Origin: Hafnia alvei
GTDB lineage: Bacteria > Pseudomonadota > Gammaproteobacteria > Enterobacterales > Enterobacteriaceae
Direction of reading: 5' to 3'
NCBI RefSeq assembly: GCF_034424155.1
Contig: NZ_CP139992.1
Location: 610,012-674,011, forward strand
DNA length: 64,000 nt
The position numbers and the translations under genes are program-made. The notes under the pieces are model-generated. The model worked only from the letters and a program-made list of their open reading frames with translations, ran no database searches and was not told where the DNA came from. How positions within the stretch are numbered: position 1 is the stretch's first letter; each line of letters starts with the position of its first letter. Below are positions 58,388-64,000 of this stretch, one piece after another.

Positions 58388-58426
58388 TCGTTTTGTTCGT
58401 GTAATTTTTCTGCTGAATTTGCTGAT

Positions 58427-58453
58427 AAACCGCACTCATGTGCGGTTTTTTTA
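58427..58453 (+). terminator. prfC terminator
   Basis: AAACCGCAC-TCAT-GTGCGGTTT followed by a T-run. Confidence 0.93.
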
Positions 58454-58916
58454 TACCCAAAATTCGCAGAATCGTCTTAATAAGCCGCTTTTTTGCACAA
58501 AAAAACGCCGGTTATTGTGATCTAAACTGCATTTTTTTGTTACTGGGCTATAGTTAATCCAGTAGCGCATGACACCGAGAATTAATCGATTTGATTAGAT
58601 TAGTTTTACAGTCGAGTGCTTCACCAAGGTAAAGCGAAAAGCATAACGTATTGATTTTAAATCAGCAGACTAACGATTGATAGTTTGAAAAATGGATGAT
58701 GGTGTGGTCTACAAGACGTGTTTTCATACTGTGATTTGTTAATCGTTTGTTTGTTAATTGCTGGTTTTAACTGCTTCTTGCTGAGCCGATGGTGAACGAT
58801 AGGCTACGTTTTTAAGCATTAGCACAGCGAGTCTCCGATGAGACGATGTGATTAAGGGCTGAAAGAAATACGGCCCACGGCGTTAAGCCGTTACTGAAAT
58901 CAAAAGGAAGAAATCG
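58454..58916 (+). promoter_or_regulatory. Long osmY promoter and leader region
   Basis: 463 bp without a gene. CTATAGTTAA at about 58549-58558 resembles a sigma-S extended -10 (CTATACTTAA). TGTGATCTAAACTGCA at 58515-58530 resembles half of a CRP site. If that -10 is used, the leader is roughly 350 nt long. I see no riboswitch or small ORF that I trust. AAAGGAAGAAATCG precedes the osmY ATG. Confidence 0.5.
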
Positions 58917-59531
58917 ATGAAAAATACCAAGTTTGCACGTTCAATGATGGCAATTGTTTTAGGTTCTGTACTGGTTAGCGGTAGTGCTATGGCAGAAGAA
59001 ACCTTAATGCAGAAAGCACAAAGCGCGGCTGACTCTACCGGTGCGAAAATCGATAGCTCCATGAAGAAAGTTGATGGTTACATGGACGATAGCGGGATTA
59101 CCGCTAAAGTTAAAAGTGCATTGGTTGATGCCAAAGATATCAAAAGCAACGATATCTCTGTAAATACCAACAAAGGTGTCGTTACCCTGAACGGTTTTGT
59201 CTCTTCACAAGATCAGGCAGAACGCGCAGTGACTCTGGCGAAAGGTGTTGAAGGCGTTAAATCCGTGAGCGATAAACTGCACGTGAAAGACAGCACCAAG
59301 GCCAGCGTTAGCGGATACGCCAGCGACACGGCGATCACTAGCGAAGTAAAAGCGAAATTACTGGCTGATGACATCGTCCCATCACGTAATGTGAAAGTGG
59401 AAACCGAAAATAGCTTGGTACAGCTTTCCGGTACGGTGAAAACCAAAGCTGAATCCGATCGTGCTGAAAGTGTTGCTAGCGCGGTGGAAGGTGTAAAAAG
59501 CGTTAAAAATGATCTGACGGTAAAACAGTAA
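58917..59531 (+). CDS. osmY: OsmY, periplasmic BON-domain chaperone
   Basis: A 204-aa secreted protein. It has a signal peptide (cleavage SAMA-EE near residue 26) and two BON domains (about 57-123 and 137-203) with the repeated [10 protein letters not shown] / [10 protein letters not shown] openings and GVVTLNGFV / SLVQLSGTV cores. In E. coli it is sigma-S-dependent and induced by osmotic stress. The gene order prfC-osmY-ytjA-yjjU-yjjV is conserved. Confidence 0.95.
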   Translation: MKNTKFARSMMAIVLGSVLVSGSAMAEETLMQKAQSAADSTGAKIDSSMKKVDGYMDDSGITAKVKSALVDAKDIKSNDISVNTNKGVVTLNGFVSSQDQAERAVTLAKGVEGVKSVSDKLHVKDSTKASVSGYASDTAITSEVKAKLLADDIVPSRNVKVETENSLVQLSGTVKTKAESDRAESVASAVEGVKSVKNDLTVKQ

Positions 59532-59668
59532 TCTGCTTTCCCCGGACGAACCACGGCGTGGGGCGTTCGGTGTGATTACCTATGAGAAACAAAGACCTTT
59601 TAGAAACAAAGAGAAGAGCGTCGTTGGTCGACACTTCATTTTTATTTTAGGCAAGGTAAGGAGAGCAT

Positions 59669-59830
59669 ATGTTTCGTTGGGGAATTATCTTTTTAATCAT
59701 TGCATTAATCGCTGCAGCATTAGGTTTTGGTGGTCTGGCCGGTACAGCGGCATGGGCAGCTAAAGTGGTGTTCGTAGTGGGTATTATTCTGTTCTTGGTC
59801 AGCCTATTTACAGGGCGTCGTCGTCCTTAG
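59669..59830 (+). CDS. ytjA: YtjA, DUF1328 small membrane protein
   Basis: 53 aa, two membrane helices ([37 protein letters not shown]) and a basic GRRRP tail. AAGGAGAG precedes the ATG at 59669. It matches E. coli YtjA in size, sequence and place. Function unknown. Confidence 0.92.
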   Translation: MFRWGIIFLIIALIAAALGFGGLAGTAAWAAKVVFVVGIILFLVSLFTGRRRP

Positions 59831-59939
59831 GTAAGGATACCTTTAGCGCTCATTGTTAGGACATTAGACATGAGCGATGGGGGTATCAACACCAAATCCG
59901 CCATCCATTTTGAATGGAAAGCACAAAAGGTTTGTAAAT

Positions 59940-60128
59940 ATGAACGGTGACATTGTTGTCGGTAAGTGGAAACAGATTCGCGGTCAAGTCAGGTCTACTC
60001 TGGCTGAATGGCTTGGCAGTGACGGCGAATGGCTTGCTGGCAACAATGATTGCCTCCTTGGATTGCTGCAAGAGGATTACGGAATTGCGCAAGACAGGGT
60101 ATCCTCGGAGGATGTGAAGACTCATTGA
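59940..60128 (+). CDS. Divergent CsbD-like small protein
   Basis: A 62-aa hydrophilic protein. The N-terminal DIVVGKWKQIRGQVR and central LAGNNDCLLGLLQEDYGI match the CsbD pattern (D-x-x-G-x-W-K-Q-x-x-G-x-x-K, then G-x-x-D-x-L-x-G-x-x-Q-x-x-YG, as in YjbJ). Many charged residues have been replaced and two Trp have been added. CsbD proteins are stress-induced; this one lies in the osmY-ytjA stress block. Start ATG 59940 with AAAGG 9 bases upstream. Confidence 0.7.
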   Translation: MNGDIVVGKWKQIRGQVRSTLAEWLGSDGEWLAGNNDCLLGLLQEDYGIAQDRVSSEDVKTH

Positions 60129-60138
60129 GGATGGATGG

Positions 60139-61335
60139 TTGGGATACAGAATACCGATTACGCTGGGCAATATAGAGCCGCTAGCGTACAAACCCTACCA
60201 GCCGGGTAAAATTGCGCTGGTATGTGAAGGCGGCGGTCAGCGCGGTATTTTTACCGCTGGCGTGCTGGATGAATTTTTGCGCGCGCGCTTCAACCCCTTC
60301 GATCTCTATCTCGGCACTTCTGCTGGGGCACAAAACCTTTCCGCTTTTGTCTGTGGCCAACCGGGCTACGCACGACGCGTCATCACTCGCTACACCACTT
60401 CAATTGATTTTTTTAATCCGCTACGTTTTGTCCGTGGTGGGCACTTAATCGATCTTGATTGGTTAATTGAAGCTACCGCGAACGATCTGCCGTTAGCGAT
60501 GGATTATGCGGAACAACATTTAGTCGATGGCCGCCAGTTATTGATGTGTGCCAGCCGCACTGAAGATTTCGCTCCTACCTATTTTCCTGCGCAGCGTAAA
60601 AATTGGCTCGATGTGATCAAAGCCAGCAGCGCCATCCCAGGATTCTATCGCTGGGGCGTGGAGCTTGACGGTGTGAGTTACCAAGACGGTGGGATCAGCG
60701 ATGCAATTCCGGTGCGCGAAGCCCATCGACGCGGAGCCGATACCATAGTGGTGATACGTACCGTGCCATCGCAAATGTTCTACACGCCCAAATGGATGCG
60801 TCGAATGGAAGCTCTGCTGGGTGAAAGTAGCTTGCAGCAGATGGTCAAAATGATGAAGTACCATGAGAAAAGCTACCGTCGTATTCAGCGCTTCATTGAG
60901 AAACCGCCGGGTAAGGTGAAGGTGTTTGAAATCTATCCGCCGAAGCCGCTGGCGAGCCATGCGTTAGGGAGCAAAATTGCTGCCTTAAATGCGGATTATC
61001 ATCTCGGACGCCGCTGCGGTCGCTATTTCTTAGCCACCGTTGGACATTGGCTATTGCCACGAGAAGATCAGCCTAATGTAGACAAACGGGCGTTCTCTCG
61101 TCGCCTACTACAGCCGTCAGATACTATTTCTCCTGAAATGCCGATTGTGGCGGCAACGCATTCGGCGGCTAAAAATGGCATTGTTCTGCCGGAACCGCAA
61201 ACCAATATGGTGGCGGAGAAGTCCCTGATATTACCTGACAGCGTGCAACTGGATAAAAGTGCTCGGCAAACCACCATTGATCCGAGTACTGCAAAAAAAG
61301 CAGATAAACCGTCTTCGCAGGACAGTTCGACGTGA
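60139..61335 (+). CDS. yjjU: YjjU, patatin-like phospholipase
   Basis: A 398-aa patatin-family hydrolase with all motifs: oxyanion CEGGGQRGIF (about residue 31), nucleophile elbow GTSAG (about 61) and the catalytic Asp in DGG (YQDGGISDAIP, about 180). It has a longer, low-complexity C-terminal tail (residues about 310-398) than E. coli YjjU (357 aa). TTG start after GAGGATGGATGG; no in-frame ATG is available. Overlaps yjjV by 4 bp. Confidence 0.92.
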   Translation: MGYRIPITLGNIEPLAYKPYQPGKIALVCEGGGQRGIFTAGVLDEFLRARFNPFDLYLGTSAGAQNLSAFVCGQPGYARRVITRYTTSIDFFNPLRFVRGGHLIDLDWLIEATANDLPLAMDYAEQHLVDGRQLLMCASRTEDFAPTYFPAQRKNWLDVIKASSAIPGFYRWGVELDGVSYQDGGISDAIPVREAHRRGADTIVVIRTVPSQMFYTPKWMRRMEALLGESSLQQMVKMMKYHEKSYRRIQRFIEKPPGKVKVFEIYPPKPLASHALGSKIAALNADYHLGRRCGRYFLATVGHWLLPREDQPNVDKRAFSRRLLQPSDTISPEMPIVAATHSAAKNGIVLPEPQTNMVAEKSLILPDSVQLDKSARQTTIDPSTAKKADKPSSQDSST

Positions 61336-62129
61336 CAGAACCTATGACTGATGCGCAGTTCGTTGATACTCACTGTCACTTTGATTTCCCGCCCTTTAGC
61401 GGTAATGAGTCCGAAAGCCTTGAGCTAGCCTACGCACAGGGAGTGCGTAGCATCATCGTTCCAACCATCAGCGCACAGCGCTTTCAGCAAGTTCTTGAAC
61501 TAGCTAACCGTTACCCGATGTTGTACGCCGCGTTAGGTCTTCATCCGCTGTATATTGCCCAGCATCATGAGCAGGATATTGATGTTCTGGTGCAAGCATT
61601 GGCGCAGAAACCCAATAAGCTGGTGGCCATCGGTGAGATTGGCCTTGATTTGTTTATGGACGATCCACAGCTTGAGCGACAAATCTCGCTGCTAAAAGCC
61701 CAGCTAAAACTGGCTAAGCGATATGATTTACCGGTGATCCTGCATTCGCGTCGCTCCCACGATCAGTTGGCTCGTGAGTTGAGAAACGCAGCGGTGCCGC
61801 GATGTGGCGTTGTGCACGGTTTTTCTGGCAGCCTTTCTCAGGCACAGGCTTTCATCAAGTTAGGCTATTTTATTGGCGTTGGTGGCACGATAACCTACGA
61901 ACGAGCGCAGAAAACGCGGCAGGTGATTGCCCAATTGCCATTAAGTGCATTACTGCTGGAAACCGATGCGCCCGACATGCCATTGGCGGGTTATCAAGGC
62001 CAGCCCAACCGCCCTGAACGTGTGCGTCAGGTCTTCGAAACGCTATGCCAGCTCAGGCCCGAATCTCCCGCAGTGATTGCTGAGGCCATATTGGTAAATA
62101 CTGATAGATTATTCGGTATTTCCGCGTAG
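61332..62129 (+). CDS. yjjV: YjjV, TatD-family metal-dependent hydrolase
   Basis: TIM-barrel metallohydrolase of the TatD DNase group, 265 aa: DTHCHFD metal ligands, GLHP, AIGEIGLD, VILHSRRSHD, VVHGFSG and LLETDAPDMP. The GTG at 61332 overlaps the yjjU stop (GTGA) and supports coupling; an ATG at 61344 is the alternative. E. coli YjjV has the same neighbour. Confidence 0.93.
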   Translation: MTEPMTDAQFVDTHCHFDFPPFSGNESESLELAYAQGVRSIIVPTISAQRFQQVLELANRYPMLYAALGLHPLYIAQHHEQDIDVLVQALAQKPNKLVAIGEIGLDLFMDDPQLERQISLLKAQLKLAKRYDLPVILHSRRSHDQLARELRNAAVPRCGVVHGFSGSLSQAQAFIKLGYFIGVGGTITYERAQKTRQVIAQLPLSALLLETDAPDMPLAGYQGQPNRPERVRQVFETLCQLRPESPAVIAEAILVNTDRLFGISA

Positions 62130-62184
62130 TTTTAGATTCATTGCTAACTATTCTAAATGCAGCTGAATTATTCATTTTTATTGA

Positions 62185-62278
62185 TGTGATGGATGTCTCA
62201 TTTTAATGATTTTGGATGCTTCAGGTTGTATAAAACTGTGACAGCGCTGACCAATAATTCTTCTCTCCTCGGTATAAT
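62185..62278 (+). promoter_or_regulatory. Promoter of the nucleoside transporter with CRP-like sites
   Basis: TGTGA-TGGATG-TCTCA (62185-62200) is a near-consensus CRP site and a second TGTGA half-site lies at 62238-62242. TATAAT at 62273-62278 would be the -10. Paired CRP sites are typical of CytR-controlled nucleoside genes. The -35 is weak. No protein-binding evidence. Confidence 0.5.
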
Positions 62279-62350
62279 CGCCGCCATCGGCAATGTGAAT
62301 CTTTCGTCGATACTCAATCAAAAAATCTAACGCGTTACAGGGACTATTCC

Positions 62351-63628
62351 ATGCAACTTATTATGAGCGTGGTAGGGATGGCGGTACTCATTCTGATTGC
62401 CGTGCTACTTTCGAGCAATCGTCGTGCTATCAACCTACGCACCGTGATTGGCGCATTTCTTATTCAGGTCGTTATCGGCGCGTTCGTGCTTTATGTCCCC
62501 ACTGGGCGGGATGTGTTGGGTGCCATGTCTTCCGGCGTCGCCAACGTGATTGCCTACGGAAATGAAGGGATTTCATTTATTTTTGGCGGGTTGGTGTCTG
62601 ACAAGATGTTTGAAGTCTTCGGCGGTGGCGGGTTTGTATTCGCACTGCGTGTTTTGCCCGTTATTGTTTTCTTCTCTTCATTAATTGCCGTGCTGTATTA
62701 CCTCGGCATCATGCAAATCGTTATCCGTTTACTCGGCGGCGGCTTGCAGAAACTGTTGGGCACTTCTCGCACAGAATCACTGTCTGCAACTGCAAATATC
62801 TTTGTGGGTCAGACTGAAGCACCGCTGGTGGTTCGCCCATATATTTCCACCATGACGCAGTCTGAGCTGTTTGCCGTGATGTGTGGCGGTTTAGCTTCGG
62901 TGGCGGGTTCGGTATTGGCAGGTTATGCGCAAATGGGCGTGCCGTTGGAGTATCTGATTGCAGCGTCATTTATGGCGGCTCCGGGCGGCTTACTCTTTGC
63001 CAAGCTGATTGTGCCTGAAACAGAAAAAACCCACGACAAAACTGACGCAGCGGCGCTGATTGCTGAAGAAGATCGTCCGGCTAACGTGATTGATGCGGCG
63101 GCGGCGGGGGCGGCGTCTGGTATGCAGTTGGCGTTGAACGTGGGCGCGATGCTGTTGGCGTTTATCGCGTTGATTGCGCTTGTTAACGGTATGCTGGGCG
63201 GTATCGGTGGCTGGTTCGACTATCCGCAGCTTTCGCTGGAATTGATCTTAGGTTGGGTGTTCTCGCCGATTGCTTATCTGATTGGTGTGCCGTGGAGCGA
63301 ATCCCAGATTGCGGGTTCTTTCATTGGTCAGAAGATTATCGTGAATGAATTTGTGGCATTCATGAACTTTGGTGAATATCTCAAAGCGGATGCGGAAGTT
63401 GCCGCAGCGGGCTTACAGGTTCTCTCCGACCATACCAAAGCGATTATCTCCTTTGCACTATGCGGGTTTGCGAACCTCTCCTCGGTGGCTATTCTGCTCG
63501 GAGGTTTGGGAAGCATGGCACCTACGCGTCGTCATGATATCGCCCGCTTCGGTCTGAAAGCCGTGGCCGCAGGTACGTTATCAAACCTGATGAGCGCCAC
63601 AATTGCCGGGTTCTTCCTCGCGCTGTAA
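62351..63628 (+). CDS. CNT-family nucleoside:cation symporter (NupC/NupX-type)
   Basis: A 425-aa inner-membrane permease of the concentrative nucleoside transporter family. It opens with the Nucleos_tra2-type N-terminus and holds [13 protein letters not shown], the gate domain and [13 protein letters not shown] (nucleoside and cation-binding region). The AAIA(S)[18 protein letters not shown] equivalent is [12 protein letters not shown]. It resembles E. coli NupX/YeiM more than NupC. In related genera a gene of this type accompanies the deo operon; deo genes are outside this window. CRP-like sites precede it. Confidence 0.9.
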   Translation: MQLIMSVVGMAVLILIAVLLSSNRRAINLRTVIGAFLIQVVIGAFVLYVPTGRDVLGAMSSGVANVIAYGNEGISFIFGGLVSDKMFEVFGGGGFVFALRVLPVIVFFSSLIAVLYYLGIMQIVIRLLGGGLQKLLGTSRTESLSATANIFVGQTEAPLVVRPYISTMTQSELFAVMCGGLASVAGSVLAGYAQMGVPLEYLIAASFMAAPGGLLFAKLIVPETEKTHDKTDAAALIAEEDRPANVIDAAAAGAASGMQLALNVGAMLLAFIALIALVNGMLGGIGGWFDYPQLSLELILGWVFSPIAYLIGVPWSESQIAGSFIGQKIIVNEFVAFMNFGEYLKADAEVAAAGLQVLSDHTKAIISFALCGFANLSSVAILLGGLGSMAPTRRHDIARFGLKAVAAGTLSNLMSATIAGFFLAL

Positions 63629-63642
63629 TGGTTTTACTCAAT

Positions 63643-63672
63643 CTCCAGCCCGCTTGTTGGGCTGGAGGTTTT
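63643..63672 (+). terminator. Terminator after the nucleoside transporter
   Basis: CTCCAGCCC-GCTTGTT-GGGCTGGAG followed by GTTTT. Confidence 0.88.
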
Positions 63673-63686
63673 GACTCCCCCGGTAA

Positions 63687-64000
63687 CTAAGCCTTACCTT
63701 CGACTTTAAACGGATCGATACCGCGCAGCTGCATGCGGCGAAAACGGATAATATTGAAGCCGTTCATCAGCAAAAAACTCCCTTCAATCAGTGAACCGCC
63801 AATCGAGCCCAGCCAAATATTATGTGTGACCCAGCAAGCCGTGGAACACCACATGACGCAGCGCGTGGTTAATCCTTTGGTTCGAAAGAGCGCCCAAGTA
63901 CTGGCAACGGTGCCAATAATCGGCAGCAACTCCATTGCGTGCTGTAGGCTATAGCCGCCAAATCCCAGCGTGAGAGCAATAAAAATAAACATCACCCAAT
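63687..64000 (-). CDS. ygjV: YgjV inner-membrane protein, 5' end cut by window edge
   Basis: About 104 C-terminal residues of an integral membrane protein of the Imp-YgjV family. Visible pieces match E. coli YgjV: ELLPIIGTVASTWALFR, MRCVMW-like TTRCVMW, and IEGSFLLMNGFNIIRF...RGIDPFKVE. The frame is open to the right edge (WVM... upstream), so the start lies outside. Function unknown. Confidence 0.88.
   Translation of the reverse strand, partial: WVMFIFIALTLGFGGYSLQHAMELLPIIGTVASTWALFRTKGLTTRCVMWCSTACWVTHNIWLGSIGGSLIEGSFLLMNGFNIIRFRRMQLRGIDPFKVEGKA

Overview
The window looks like an Enterobacterales chromosome, most probably Hafnia (H. alvei, H. paralvei or the close relative Obesumbacterium). 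Nearly every housekeeping protein is a close relative of its E. coli counterpart. Gene order follows two separated E. coli neighbourhoods (about 66-69 min and 99 min), which are joined here by a hydroxamate-siderophore locus. An ERIC element is present. The genus call is an inference from gene content and remembered sequences; no search was run.

Layout: 1-12.8 kb holds an EamA permease (cut by the left edge), ygjR, ygjP, rlmG, a Tat-exported aminotransferase, qseC/qseB divergent from ygiW, fadH, a second FadH/enoate-reductase-type enzyme and an isochorismatase-fold hydrolase. 12.87-15.69 kb is a 2.8-kb element at the 3' end of the ileX tRNA, bounded by 47-bp direct repeats. It carries a DUF2778 (Tlde1-type) toxin candidate, an overlapping membrane immunity candidate, a broken hcp start and an IS3-family insertion. 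15.7-33.0 kb is core: ileX, mug, the rpsU-dnaG-rpoD macromolecular synthesis operon, tsaD, plsY, folB, uppP, cca, ygiM, a Pit/DUF47 pair, ygiF and glnE. 33.0-33.6 kb is a chromosomal ccdAB module with a perfect palindromic operator. 33.7-40.9 kb has lpxL, hldE, yjeH, ubiK, an FMN riboswitch with ribB, zupT and ygiD.

40.9-50.1 kb is an iron region on the minus strand: TonB receptor, then hydroxylase, acyltransferase and NIS synthetase linked by 4-bp overlaps, then an MdfA-like exporter. A DUF805 gene and fhuF lie upstream. Fur-box-like sequences precede the receptor and fhuF. The set fits a desferrioxamine-type (cadaverine/putrescine hydroxamate) siderophore: make, possibly export, re-import and reductively release iron.

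50.4-64 kb follows the E. coli fhuF-to-yjjV order: a diguanylate cyclase, yjjZ, three tRNA-Leu(CAG) genes, rsmC, holD, rimI, then hipBA where E. coli has yjjG, then prfC, osmY, ytjA, a CsbD-like gene, yjjU, yjjV, a CNT nucleoside transporter and ygjV (cut by the right edge). Four ACAAC-N6-GTTGT palindromes at exact 30-bp intervals precede hipB.

The most interesting signals are the ileX element with its T6SS-linked remnants, the phased hip operators, the siderophore operon, and the exported PLP enzyme.
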